A stretch of DNA of 64,000 bases. Origin: Streptomyces sp. NBC_01341. GTDB taxonomy: Bacteria > Actinomycetota > Actinomycetes > Streptomycetales > Streptomycetaceae. Below, piece by piece: positions 1 to 8,271 of the stretch. The translations under genes and the position numbers were made by a program. Under the pieces are notes generated by a model. The model made no database searches and was not told where the DNA came from. It worked only from the letters and a program-made list of their open reading frames with translations. Numbering within the stretch: position 1 is the first letter of the stretch; each line of letters begins with the position of its first letter. The stretch covers positions 4,402,001-4,466,000 of the forward strand of contig NZ_CP108364.1 in assembly GCF_035946055.1 (NCBI RefSeq), read 5' to 3'.

Positions 1-184
1 GCGGGTCGTTCTGAGACGCACGGCCTTCCGAAGGGGCGATCCGGGCGGGTTTTCGTTCTGGACCCCACACTGACCGGTCCGGAAATCGTTGGTCGAAGCA
101 GTGGCCCGAATCACGTCCACTGCCTAACATCGATCACCGCAAGGCTTTGTGCACTGATGCACAAACTCTCCCCGGGAGGCTCCT

Positions 185-841
185 TTGCACCGCCGCCGTC
201 GTACCGCGCTCGTCCTTTCCGCCGCCACGCTCCTCGCGGGACCGCTTCTGACCGCCTGCGGCAGCGAGGCCCATCCGGGTGCCGCTGCCGTCGTGGGCGG
301 CGACCGGATCGACGTGGCGACCGTCCAGGCACAGGCGGCCGACGTACGCACGGCGCAGCAGAGCGCCGGGCAGTCCGGGGAACTGGTCAAGAAGACGGGG
401 CAGTTGAACCGGGCCAAGCTGCACGGTCTCATCTTCGGGCGGGTCCTGGACCGGGCCGCGAAGGACGCCGGGGTCACCGTCAGCCGCAAGGAGATCCAGC
501 AGATCCACGCGGCGGCGGCAGCGCAGTCCGGCGGGGACAAGGGCCTGCGTACGGTGATGCTGGAGCAGCGCTGGGTCGCCCCCGGCCAGATCGAGGACGA
601 CCTGCGCAAGGAGGTCCAGCTCCCGAAGCTGGCCCGCGCGCTCGGCGCCGATCTGCAGACGCCGGCCGGCCAGCAGGCCGTGAGCGAGGCGCTCACCGAG
701 GCGTCGAAGGCACTGCACATCGACGTCAACCCGCGCTACGGCAGCTGGGACGACAAAAAGGTCCAACTCAGCACGTACAAGACCGCGTGGATCAAGCAGG
801 TCACCACCTTCCAGGGCCAGGAGCCCGAGGCAGGCGCCTGA
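185..841 (+). CDS. SurA-N-like secreted lipoprotein
   Basis: Predicted 218-residue lipoprotein. The N-terminus has five basic residues, a hydrophobic stretch and the lipobox LLTAC with the lipidated cysteine at about residue 25. The mature part is helical and charged and resembles the N-terminal domain of SurA/PrsA-type periplasmic chaperones, with no visible parvulin domain. I chose the TTG start at 185 because a GGGAGG box sits just upstream and the signal peptide begins there. It probably acts outside the membrane in folding of exported proteins. It precedes mazG by 85 bp. The chaperone role is inferred from family; the lipoprotein signal is seen directly. Confidence 0.8.
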   Translation: MHRRRRTALVLSAATLLAGPLLTACGSEAHPGAAAVVGGDRIDVATVQAQAADVRTAQQSAGQSGELVKKTGQLNRAKLHGLIFGRVLDRAAKDAGVTVSRKEIQQIHAAAAAQSGGDKGLRTVMLEQRWVAPGQIEDDLRKEVQLPKLARALGADLQTPAGQQAVSEALTEASKALHIDVNPRYGSWDDKKVQLSTYKTAWIKQVTTFQGQEPEAGA

Positions 842-926
842 CGCCGAGGACGTCTCCTCCTGGTCAGGCAGGTCTCGCGCCTGATCCGGACGGAGGGTGG
901 CTCCCGGCCGGGGGTAGGTTCGACGG

Positions 927-1913
927 GTGAACGCTGAAGACCCCGGCCGTATCGTCCTGCTCACCGCCAGCCACCGGGTCGCCCCCGGTCTGCTGTCCTG
1001 GCCCGCCTGGCAGACGCTGCGCGCTGCCGACAAGGTGCTGTGCCCCGAGCGGGACCACCCGCAGCTGCCGTACCTGCGGGAGGCGGGAGTCGCGGCCGAG
1101 CACGCCTCGCCGTCGGCCGGGGAACTGGTGGACGACTGCGCGGGCGGCCGGACCGTCGTGGTGATGGTCGGCGGCGAGGGTGATCAGGCGCTCACCGACG
1201 GACTGGCCCGGCTGGGCGGGTCCGGCCGGGTGCAGATGCCGGACCTGGAGCTGCTGCCCGGTTCGTACGACCTGCCCGGCGCCCGGCTCCTGGACCTGGT
1301 CCAGGTGATGGACCGGATCCGGCTCGAATGCCCGTGGACCTCGCAGAAGACCCACGGGGGCCTGGCGAAGTACGCCATCGAGGAGGCGTACGAGCTGGTC
1401 GAGGCCATCGAGGACGGCGACCGCGAGGAGCTGCGCGAGGAGCTCGGCGACGTACTGCTCCAGGTCGTCTTCCACGCGCGCATCGCCGAGGAGGACCCGG
1501 AGGAGCCCTTCGGTATCGACGACGTCGCGGCGACGATCGTCGAGAAGCTGATCCACCGCCATCCGCACGTGTTCGGCGACGAGACCGCCGAGACCCCGGA
1601 GGACGTCCACGCGCACTGGCTGCGTACGAAGGCGATCGAGAAGCAGCGTGCCTCGGTCACCGACGGAGTGCCGCTCGGCCAGCCCGGTCTGGCGCTCGCC
1701 GCCAAACTCGGAAGCAGGGTCCGTGCGGCGGGTCTCGGAACCGCGGTCCCCGAGGGCGACGGGATCGGTTACCAGCTGCTCGCCCTCGCCGTGCGGGCCG
1801 AACAGGACGGCGTCGACCCGGAGGCCGCCCTGCGCGCCGCCGCGCGCGCCTACCGTGACGCCATCAGGGCAGCCGAAGGGCTCGACGGCGCGACGGACGG
1901 CCTCCAGCAGTGA
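927..1913 (+). CDS. mazG: MazG nucleoside triphosphate pyrophosphohydrolase
   Basis: 328-residue MazG-type enzyme, expected to hydrolyse (d)NTPs to NMP and pyrophosphate as house-cleaning. The core holds the EExxE metal-binding helix (EEAYELVEAIEDGD, about residues 152-165) followed by the ELGDVLLQ helix (about residues 172-179). About 110 extra N-terminal residues look like a degenerate tetrapyrrole-methylase-like region, an arrangement also known for mycobacterial MazG. Start is GTG at 927. A TAGGTT -10-like element lies at 913-918, very close to the start. Its TGA stop overlaps the GTG start of the downstream P450, implying translational coupling. Confidence 0.9.
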   Translation: MNAEDPGRIVLLTASHRVAPGLLSWPAWQTLRAADKVLCPERDHPQLPYLREAGVAAEHASPSAGELVDDCAGGRTVVVMVGGEGDQALTDGLARLGGSGRVQMPDLELLPGSYDLPGARLLDLVQVMDRIRLECPWTSQKTHGGLAKYAIEEAYELVEAIEDGDREELREELGDVLLQVVFHARIAEEDPEEPFGIDDVAATIVEKLIHRHPHVFGDETAETPEDVHAHWLRTKAIEKQRASVTDGVPLGQPGLALAAKLGSRVRAAGLGTAVPEGDGIGYQLLALAVRAEQDGVDPEAALRAAARAYRDAIRAAEGLDGATDGLQQ

Positions 1914-3223
1914 ACGACGGCCCCGCAACCCCCTCCTCCTCCGCAACCCCCTCCGGACCCGCGGCCGGACCCGAACTCTTCACCTGGGAGTTCGCCACCG
2001 ACCCCTACCCCGCCTACGCCTGGCTGCGCGAGAACAGCCCGGTGCACCGCACGGCGCTGCCCAGTGGGGTGGAGGCATGGCTGGTCACCCGGTACGCGGA
2101 TGCCAGACAGGCACTCGCGGACACCCGGCTCTCCAAGAACCCGGCCCACCACGCCGGGCCGGCGAACGCCAAGGGGAAGACGGGCATCCCGGGTGAGCGC
2201 AAGGCTGAGCTGATGACGCATCTGCTGAACATCGATCCGCCGGACCACACCCGGCTGCGCCGGCTCGTGTCCAAGGCGTTCACCCCGCGCCGGGTCGCCG
2301 AGTTCGCGCCGCGGGTGCAGGAACTGACGGACAGCCTCATCGATTCGTTCATCGAGGAGGGGAAGGCGGACCTCATCCACGACTTCGCCTTCCCGCTGCC
2401 CATCTACGCGATCTGCGACCTGCTGGGGGTGCCTCGGGAGGACCAGGACGACTTCCGGGACTGGGCGGGGATGATGATCCGCCACGGCGGCGGCCCGCGG
2501 GGCGGGGTGGCCAGGTCGGTCAAGAAGATGCGCGGTTACCTCGCCGAACTCATCCACCGCAAACGGGAGAATCCCGGCGACGATCTCATCTCCGGCCTGA
2601 TCAGGGCCAGTGACCACGGTGAGCACCTCACCGAGAACGAGGCCGCGGCGATGGCCTTCATCCTGCTGTTCGCCGGCTTCGAGACGACCGTCAACCTGAT
2701 CGGCAACGGGCTCTACGCGCTGCTGCGCAACCCCTCGCAGCGCGAGCGCCTGGAGCGCTCGCTGGCGGCGGGAGAGACCGAGCTGCTCGCCACGGGCATC
2801 GAGGAGCTGCTGCGCTACGACGGGCCGGTGGAGCTCGCCACATGGCGCTACGCCACCGAACCCGTGACGCTGGGAGGGCAGGTCATCGGGGCGGGGGACC
2901 CCGTCCTCGTGGTGCTCGCGGCGGCCGACCGCGACCCCGAGCGATTCCAGCATGCGGACACCCTGGATCTCGCTCGGAGTGACAACCAGCACCTCGGTTA
3001 CGGTCACGGCATCCACTACTGTCTGGGGGCGCCGCTGGCCCGCCTGGAAGGGCAGGTCGCCCTGGCGACCCTGTTGAAACGGCTCCCTGACCTGCGGCTT
3101 GCCGTCGATCATGCCGATGTGCGGTGGCGCGGAGGCCTCATCATGCGTGGACTGCGCACGCTTCCCGTGGAGTTCGGTCCCGGCCATACACCGGCGGAAG
3201 GTGACATTCTGTCAACTCTGTGA
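1910..3223 (+). CDS. Cytochrome P450 (CYP107-like)
   Basis: 437-residue soluble bacterial P450 monooxygenase. Visible are the I-helix oxygen-binding motif AGFETT, the ExxR motif as ELLR, and the haem-binding loop GHGIHYCLG with its cysteine ligand, followed by APLARLEG. The usual phenylalanine at the start of the loop is tyrosine (YGHGIHYCLG). Length and motifs fit the CYP105/CYP107 clans. The GTG start (1910-1912) overlaps the mazG stop (TGA 1911-1913), so it is co-translated with mazG. I recall the syntenic S. coelicolor gene as CYP107U1, linked to sporulation in a relative; this is recollection. The substrate cannot be told from sequence, and no ferredoxin is adjacent. Confidence 0.93.
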   Translation: MNDGPATPSSSATPSGPAAGPELFTWEFATDPYPAYAWLRENSPVHRTALPSGVEAWLVTRYADARQALADTRLSKNPAHHAGPANAKGKTGIPGERKAELMTHLLNIDPPDHTRLRRLVSKAFTPRRVAEFAPRVQELTDSLIDSFIEEGKADLIHDFAFPLPIYAICDLLGVPREDQDDFRDWAGMMIRHGGGPRGGVARSVKKMRGYLAELIHRKRENPGDDLISGLIRASDHGEHLTENEAAAMAFILLFAGFETTVNLIGNGLYALLRNPSQRERLERSLAAGETELLATGIEELLRYDGPVELATWRYATEPVTLGGQVIGAGDPVLVVLAAADRDPERFQHADTLDLARSDNQHLGYGHGIHYCLGAPLARLEGQVALATLLKRLPDLRLAVDHADVRWRGGLIMRGLRTLPVEFGPGHTPAEGDILSTL

Positions 3224-3250
3224 CTTTCACGTGATCTCCGCTGCATCGAC

Positions 3251-3280
3251 TTGTGACACACGTTCGAGTAGAGCTAGGTT
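3251..3280 (+). promoter_or_regulatory. Candidate promoter of the rpfC-like gene
   Basis: TTGTGA (3251-3256) and TAGGTT (3275-3280) with an 18-bp spacer match the Streptomyces housekeeping promoter pattern. They lie 48 nt upstream of the ATG at 3329. No aptamer-like leader is visible here, unlike at rpfA. Confidence 0.5.
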
Positions 3281-3328
3281 CACCGTTCGACTCACCCGTC
3301 ACATGTCAGTCACACGGAAGGCAATCCC

Positions 3329-4282
3329 ATGGGCTCCGCGAACGGCAGACACCGTCGCCCTCGTCAGGCACCCGCCATCGTCGTCGCCGCAGGCGTCACA
3401 GGATCGGCGATTGCCATCCCGCTCCTCGGTGCCGGTGGCGCGCAGGCCGCAGACGCCTCGACGTGGGACCGCGTCGCCGAGTGCGAGAGCGGCGGCATAT
3501 GGAGCGCCGACCTCGGCAACGGCTACTACGGGGGACTGCAGTTCTCCGAGGCCACCTGGTCCGCTTACGGCGGCACGGCGTACGCGTCCCGCGCCGACCT
3601 CGCGAGCCGCTCGCAGCAGATCGCCATCGCCGAGAAGGTCCTGGACGACAAGGGTCCCCAGGCGTGGCCCAGCTGTGCGGTGATCTCCGGGCTGGCGCTC
3701 GACGGGGCGCTGCCGGGTATCGACCCGGGCGACGAGCCGTCCGCCGAGCCGACGGACACCGCGACCCCGTCCGCGACCCCCTCCGCGGAGGAGTCGGACG
3801 ACGCGGGCGCGAAGGGCAAGGCGGGCAAGGGCGCGTCCGACGCCAAGGCCGACAAGGGAAACAAGGCGGACAAGTCCGGCACTGCGCCTTCCGCCACGCC
3901 GTCCCCCGAGGCGTCCGAGACGTCAGGAGCCTCGAAGGGTGACGGGGTGAAGGCCGGGAAGCATCGCGGCACGCCCGCTCCCGAGGCGGGCACCGGGTCC
4001 GGAGCGGTCGAGGGGCGCGAATCGGGCAGGCACGCCTCGCGGGGCGCGTCCGAAGGGCGTCAGGGTGCGGAGGGGACCTACACCGTCCAGGAGGGCGACA
4101 ACCTCTGGGCGATCGCCGACACGGAGGAACTCCCCGGTGGCTGGCCCGCGCTCTACGAGGCCAACAAGGACGAGCTCGGCTCCGACCCCGACCTGATCCT
4201 TCCCGGCCAGAGTCTGGACCTCGGTCTCGGCCTCGGCGCGGACGCGAGCGGGACGCAGGCGGAGACCCCGGCCGCCAACTGA
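3329..4282 (+). CDS. Resuscitation-promoting-factor-type transglycosylase with LysM
   Basis: 317-residue secreted muralytic enzyme. An N-terminal signal region (about residues 1-40, ending AQA) is followed by an Rpf transglycosylase domain (about 44-120) with the ECESGG motif; E53 is the expected catalytic glutamate. A long low-complexity linker rich in Lys, Gly, Asp and Pro follows (about 130-245). A C-terminal LysM (TYTVQEGDNLW onward, about 251-300) should bind peptidoglycan. The ATG at 3329 has a GGAAGG box 7 nt upstream. It is the first of two neighbouring Rpf genes and resembles S. coelicolor RpfC. Predicted role: wall cleavage during spore germination and growth. Confidence 0.9.
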   Translation: MGSANGRHRRPRQAPAIVVAAGVTGSAIAIPLLGAGGAQAADASTWDRVAECESGGIWSADLGNGYYGGLQFSEATWSAYGGTAYASRADLASRSQQIAIAEKVLDDKGPQAWPSCAVISGLALDGALPGIDPGDEPSAEPTDTATPSATPSAEESDDAGAKGKAGKGASDAKADKGNKADKSGTAPSATPSPEASETSGASKGDGVKAGKHRGTPAPEAGTGSGAVEGRESGRHASRGASEGRQGAEGTYTVQEGDNLWAIADTEELPGGWPALYEANKDELGSDPDLILPGQSLDLGLGLGADASGTQAETPAAN

Positions 4283-4534
4283 TCAAAAGCGCGAAAACAC
4301 CCCGAAATCAGGGGTAGTTCAGAGGCCTATGTCCACTTATGTGTAAGTGAGACATGGGTCTCTTTGCTTCAACTGGCGTGTCATGTACGCCCGGTCTGTC
4401 CATATCCGCTCCGACCTGCGCGAACGGCCACCCTCGCTGCTCGGTAAGGCGCTGATTGACCGTTATGCCCATTTTTGAATGTAGGGGTTGTGTGTGTTTA
4501 CGGTCGGAGCCGCTCGCACCGCGGGCACCTTCGA

Positions 4535-4730
4535 CCGTCACGCCGAATCCTGCCGTCGGTCGGGGGGAACGACGCGTAAAGCGCCGTAGGCAGGAGCGGG
4601 GGACCCAGGTAAGTGCCGGAACCCGGCCGTCGGAAGACGGCTGAGGACCGGCTGGGGGTGAAGTCGTCCGCGAGTGCGGTCGGCCGGGCAACTCACAGGC
4701 CCGAACCCGACAGCTCACCTCGTAGGCGTC
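4535..4730 (+). ncRNA. ydaO/c-di-AMP riboswitch upstream of rpfA
   Basis: The leader holds the ordered conserved blocks of actinobacterial ydaO-type aptamers: GCCGAATCCTGCC near 4542, a GGGGGACCCAGGTAAG-like block near 4598-4613, GGGGGTGAAG near 4654, CCGGGCAACTC near 4684 and CCCGACAGCTCACC near 4706. It ends just before the rpfA ribosome-binding site. Cyclic-di-AMP control of rpfA through such a leader is established in S. coelicolor. Aptamer edges are approximate. TTGACC at 4456-4461 may be part of the promoter, with an unclear -10. Confidence 0.88.
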
Positions 4731-4743
4731 GGTGAGGAGAACC

Positions 4744-5430
4744 ATGCTGCTTTCCAGCAAGGGCAAGCACCGCAGCCCGTCCAAGGCCGTCCGCATCGCC
4801 ACCCTGGCGGGCGTCACCGGCGCGGCCATCGCCGTCCCCCTGATGGGCGCGACCGGTGCTTCCGCTGCCTCCGTCGACACCTGGGACGCCGTCGCCCAGT
4901 GCGAGTCCGGTGGCAACTGGTCCATCAACACCGGCAACGGCTACTACGGCGGCCTGCAGTTCTCGGCCTCCAGCTGGGCGGCCGCCGGTGGCACGCAGTA
5001 CGCGGCCCGCGCCGACCTGGCCACCAAGGGGCAGCAGATCGCCGTCGCCGAGAAGCTCCTCGACCTGCAGGGCCCGGGCGCCTGGGCCTGCGCCGGTGCC
5101 GGCGGCCTGACCAACGACGGTGTGGACCCGGGTGTGGACACCGGCGCCGCGCCGAAGGCCGAGACGAAGGCGCAGCCGGAGCGCACGGCCGAGCAGCCCG
5201 CTTCGCGCAGCGAGAAGCGCACGGCTCCCAAGGAGACCGTCACCACCCCGACCGGCCAGAAGGTCGAGAAGGGCGACGGCGAGTACAAGGTGAAGGCCGG
5301 CGACACCCTCAGCAAGATCGCCGAGGCGAAGAAGGTCAAGGGTGGCTGGCAGAAGCTGTTCAAGCTGAACGACGACATCGTCGACAAGGCCGACCTGATC
5401 TTCCCGGGCCAGCAGCTCCACCTGAAGTAG
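4744..5430 (+). CDS. rpfA: Resuscitation-promoting factor RpfA
   Basis: 228-residue secreted lytic transglycosylase. A signal peptide (about 1-41, ending ASA) leads into an Rpf domain (about 44-120) with AQCESGGNW, putting the catalytic glutamate at E54 and a likely disulfide between C53 and C116. The linker is short, with a LysM domain at about 180-228 (YKVKAGDTLSKIA). I chose ATG 4744 over in-frame GTG 4732 because GGAGA lies at ideal spacing. It follows the c-di-AMP riboswitch directly, so expression should fall when c-di-AMP is high. It is shorter than the neighbouring Rpf and lacks the long charged linker. Role: peptidoglycan remodelling in germination and growth. Confidence 0.93.
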   Translation: MLLSSKGKHRSPSKAVRIATLAGVTGAAIAVPLMGATGASAASVDTWDAVAQCESGGNWSINTGNGYYGGLQFSASSWAAAGGTQYAARADLATKGQQIAVAEKLLDLQGPGAWACAGAGGLTNDGVDPGVDTGAAPKAETKAQPERTAEQPASRSEKRTAPKETVTTPTGQKVEKGDGEYKVKAGDTLSKIAEAKKVKGGWQKLFKLNDDIVDKADLIFPGQQLHLK

Positions 5431-5466
5431 TCGCGAGCGGTACGGGGCCCTCCTCCGCCCCGACGG

Positions 5467-5506
5467 CCCGGCCCGGCGCGCCCACCCCCCTGTGCGCCGG
5501 GCCGGG
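5467..5506 (+). terminator. Terminator after rpfA
   Basis: Perfect 13-bp GC inverted repeat (5467-5479 with 5494-5506) and a 14-nt loop, 36 bp after the rpfA stop. No T-run follows, as is usual in Streptomyces. Confidence 0.8.
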
Positions 5507-5586
5507 GTCGTGCCCGGGGGTTCCAGGGGGCTCCACGGTGAGGCCCGTGAGGGGCTCCTGTGGGGGCAAGCGTTCAAGTGTTGTAG

Positions 5587-5650
5587 TTACTGGCCAGTAA
5601 ATATCTGGAGCTTTGCCCGTAATGAAGGCCCTTGGGTCCTTTTTCGTCCC
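5587..5650. promoter_or_regulatory. Perfect 14-bp palindrome and short U-tract hairpin before eno
   Basis: TTACTGGCCAGTAA (5587-5600) is a perfect palindrome of the TetR-operator type, 158 bp upstream of the eno start. A short hairpin AAGGCC-CTTG-GGTCCT (5625-5640, one bulge) follows and runs into TTTTCG. The 327-bp rpfA-eno gap is otherwise without genes. An sRNA affecting rpfA is reported from this gap in S. coelicolor; I cannot place it here. Confidence 0.5.
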
Positions 5651-5757
5651 AGGGGACGGGCGGACGGCCGACGGAGCGGGCCGAGCCGGTTAGGCTCGTG
5701 GCGCAAGGCCACAGTGACCCTGCACATCCAGTGTCATATCCCAGAAGGAGATGCCTC

Positions 5758-7044
5758 GTGCCGTCCATCGACGTCGTCGTAGCCAGGGAAATCCTCGACT
5801 CCCGGGGCAACCCCACGGTCGAGGTCGAGGTTGGCCTCGACGACGGCAGCACGGGACGTGCTGCTGTTCCGTCCGGCGCCTCCACCGGTGCGTTCGAGGC
5901 CATTGAGCTTCGCGACGGCGACCCCAACCGCTACCAGGGCAAGGGCGTCGAGAAGGCCGTCCTCGCCGTGATCGAGCAGATCGGCCCGGAGCTCGTCGGT
6001 TACGACGCCACCGAGCAGCGCCTCATCGACCAGGCGATGTTCGACCTGGACGCCACCGAGAACAAGGGCTCCCTCGGCGCCAACGCCATCCTCGGTGTCT
6101 CGCTGGCCGTGGCGCACGCCGCGTCCGAGGCCTCCGACCTCCCGCTGTTCCGCTACCTCGGCGGCCCGAACGCGCACCTGCTGCCCGTTCCGATGATGAA
6201 CATCCTGAACGGCGGCTCCCACGCCGACTCCAACGTGGACATCCAGGAGTTCATGATCGCGCCGATCGGCGCCGAGTCCTTCTCCGAGGCCCTTCGCTGG
6301 GGCGCGGAGATCTACCACACGCTGAAGAAGGTCCTGAAGACCAAGGGCCTCTCCACCGGTCTCGGCGACGAGGGCGGCTTCGCCCCCAACCTCGAGTCCA
6401 ACCGCGCCGCCCTCGACCTCATCCTCGAGGCCGTCAAGGAGGCCGGTTACGTCCCGGGCCGCGACATCGCGCTCGCGCTCGACGTCGCCGCGTCCGAGTT
6501 CTACAAGGACGGCGTCTACGAGTTCGAGGGCAAGTCCCGCTCGGCCGCCGAGATGACCGAGTACTACGAGGAGCTCGTCTCCGCGTACCCGCTGGTCTCC
6601 ATCGAGGACCCGCTGTACGAGGACGACTGGGCCGGCTGGAAGGTCATCACCGACAAGCTGGGCTCCAAGGTGCAGATCGTCGGCGACGACCTGTTCGTGA
6701 CCAACCCGGAGCGCCTCGCCCGCGGCATCGAGGAGGGCTCGGCCAACGCCCTGCTCGTCAAGGTCAACCAGATCGGTTCGCTGACCGAGACCCTGGACGC
6801 CGTCGAGCTCGCCCAGCGCAACGGTTTCAAGTGCATGATGTCCCACCGATCCGGTGAGACCGAGGACGTCACCATCGCCGACCTCGCGGTCGCGGTGAAC
6901 TGCGGCCAGATCAAGACCGGCGCCCCGGCCCGCTCGGACCGTGTCGCCAAGTACAACCAGCTGCTGCGCATCGAGGAGATCCTCGACGACGCCGCGGTGT
7001 ACGCGGGCCGTTCGGCGTTCCCGCGGTTCCGCTTCGAGAGCTGA
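5758..7044 (+). CDS. eno: Enolase (phosphopyruvate hydratase)
   Basis: 428-residue glycolytic enzyme converting 2-phosphoglycerate to phosphoenolpyruvate in the cytosol. It opens with VVAREILDSRGNPTVEVEV, and contains the GDEGGFAPNL loop and the LLVKVNQIGSLTET signature with the catalytic-site lysine. Length is typical. The frame is open further upstream, but GTG 5758 is preceded by AGAAGGAG at 5743-5750 and matches the normal enolase N-terminus. A TAGGCT -10-like element lies at 5691-5696. Codon use is strongly biased, as expected for a highly expressed gene. Confidence 0.98.
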   Translation: MPSIDVVVAREILDSRGNPTVEVEVGLDDGSTGRAAVPSGASTGAFEAIELRDGDPNRYQGKGVEKAVLAVIEQIGPELVGYDATEQRLIDQAMFDLDATENKGSLGANAILGVSLAVAHAASEASDLPLFRYLGGPNAHLLPVPMMNILNGGSHADSNVDIQEFMIAPIGAESFSEALRWGAEIYHTLKKVLKTKGLSTGLGDEGGFAPNLESNRAALDLILEAVKEAGYVPGRDIALALDVAASEFYKDGVYEFEGKSRSAAEMTEYYEELVSAYPLVSIEDPLYEDDWAGWKVITDKLGSKVQIVGDDLFVTNPERLARGIEEGSANALLVKVNQIGSLTETLDAVELAQRNGFKCMMSHRSGETEDVTIADLAVAVNCGQIKTGAPARSDRVAKYNQLLRIEEILDDAAVYAGRSAFPRFRFES

Positions 7045-7138
7045 CGGCCCGAGTCCGGAGCACCAGCCTCCGTCCGTCCCCGCATCCGGTCCCGTACCGT
7101 GTGCGGGGACGTACGTGCGTAACGGGGAGGCGTGAGAC

Positions 7139-7609
7139 ATGGCCGGGAAGGACCGCGACCGGTTCTCCACCGCGACCAGGCTGCGACTGCTCGGTGAGCA
7201 GACGGCGGCCCGCGTCTACCGGTCCCAGAACCGCCGCCAGGCCCGCCGCTCCAGGCTCACCGGGCGGGCGGCGTTCCTGGCGCTGATCGTCTGCTCCTTG
7301 GTGGTTGCCCTGGCGTACCCCATGCGGCAGTACATCTCCCAGCGCGACCAGATCGCCGATCAGGAGAGGCTGTCGAGGGAGGCGCGCCAGCGGACCGAGG
7401 AGCTGCGCGACGAGAAGGCGCGGCTCAAGGACGACGCGTACATCCGCCGTCTGGCCCGCGAGCACCTCCACTACGTGGTGCCGGGGGAGACCGCCTTCAC
7501 GGTGATCGACCCCGACACGGCCGAGGTGCGCCGCGGTGATCCGGGGGCGACCGGGCGGCCCTGGCACTCCAACCTCTGGGACGGCGTCGACAGCGCCGAC
7601 CGCGAATGA
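7139..7609 (+). CDS. DivIC/FtsB-family septum formation protein
   Basis: 156-residue single-pass membrane protein. A basic cytoplasmic N-terminus (1-43) precedes one transmembrane segment (about 44-62, FLALIVCSLVVALAY). A coiled coil follows (about 66-105, with EELRDEKARLKDD), then a conserved IRRLAREHLHYVVPGE block. This is the layout of FtsB/DivIC proteins, which scaffold the FtsQ-FtsL-FtsB divisome subcomplex. ATG 7139 has a GGGAGG box. Placement just after eno is the usual arrangement in actinobacteria. Confidence 0.9.
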   Translation: MAGKDRDRFSTATRLRLLGEQTAARVYRSQNRRQARRSRLTGRAAFLALIVCSLVVALAYPMRQYISQRDQIADQERLSREARQRTEELRDEKARLKDDAYIRRLAREHLHYVVPGETAFTVIDPDTAEVRRGDPGATGRPWHSNLWDGVDSADRE

Positions 7610-7703
7610 CCCCGCCCCCGCAGCGGCTCTGGTCCGGGTGCACACACCGTGCCCCGCTCCCGCGCCGACACATACAGACCGACCGATGACATTCAAGGCA
7701 GGC

Positions 7704-8237
7704 ATGGACACGCCCCCTCCGCAGACCGAATCCACCACGCCCACCCCTGCGGACATCGCCGCGTTCGAGCTCCAGCTCGGCCGCCCGCCGCGCGGGCTGC
7801 GCGCCATCGCGCACCGCTGCCCCTGCGGCAACCCGGACGTGGTCGAGACCCAGCCCCGTCTGGAGGACGGCACGCCGTTCCCGACGACGTACTACCTGTC
7901 GTGCCCGCGTGCCGCCTCCGCGATCGGCACGCTGGAGGCCAACGGGGTCATGAAGGAGATGACCGCGCGCCTGGCGGAGGACCCCGAGCTGGCCGCCGCC
8001 TACCGCGCGGCCCACGAGGACTACCTCGCCCGGCGTGACGCCATCGAGGTCCTGGAGGGTTTCCCGAGCGCGGGCGGCATGCCGGACCGCGTGAAGTGCC
8101 TGCACGTCCTGGTCGGCCACTCGCTGGCGGCCGGCCCCGGGGTCAACCCGCTGGGCGACGAGGCGATCGCGATGCTGCCGGAGTGGTGGGCGAAGGGCCC
8201 CTGCGTCACGCCGTGCGGCGACACCGACGCGTCGTGA
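7704..8237 (+). CDS. DUF501 domain protein
   Basis: 177-residue soluble protein of the DUF501 family, whose function is unknown to me. Conserved cysteines occur in HRCPCGNPDV, YLSCPRA, RVKCLHVLVGHSLA and GPCVTPC, which could bind metal. The ATG at 7704 has a weak AAGGCAGG box; ATG 7686, six codons upstream, has no visible box. It sits between the DivIC-like gene and the Ppx/GppA gene, a conserved actinobacterial order, and is probably co-transcribed with them. Confidence 0.88.
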   Translation: MDTPPPQTESTTPTPADIAAFELQLGRPPRGLRAIAHRCPCGNPDVVETQPRLEDGTPFPTTYYLSCPRAASAIGTLEANGVMKEMTARLAEDPELAAAYRAAHEDYLARRDAIEVLEGFPSAGGMPDRVKCLHVLVGHSLAAGPGVNPLGDEAIAMLPEWWAKGPCVTPCGDTDAS

Positions 8238-8271
8238 CCCCGCGCGGTATCCGTCCAACCACAGGAGCCCC

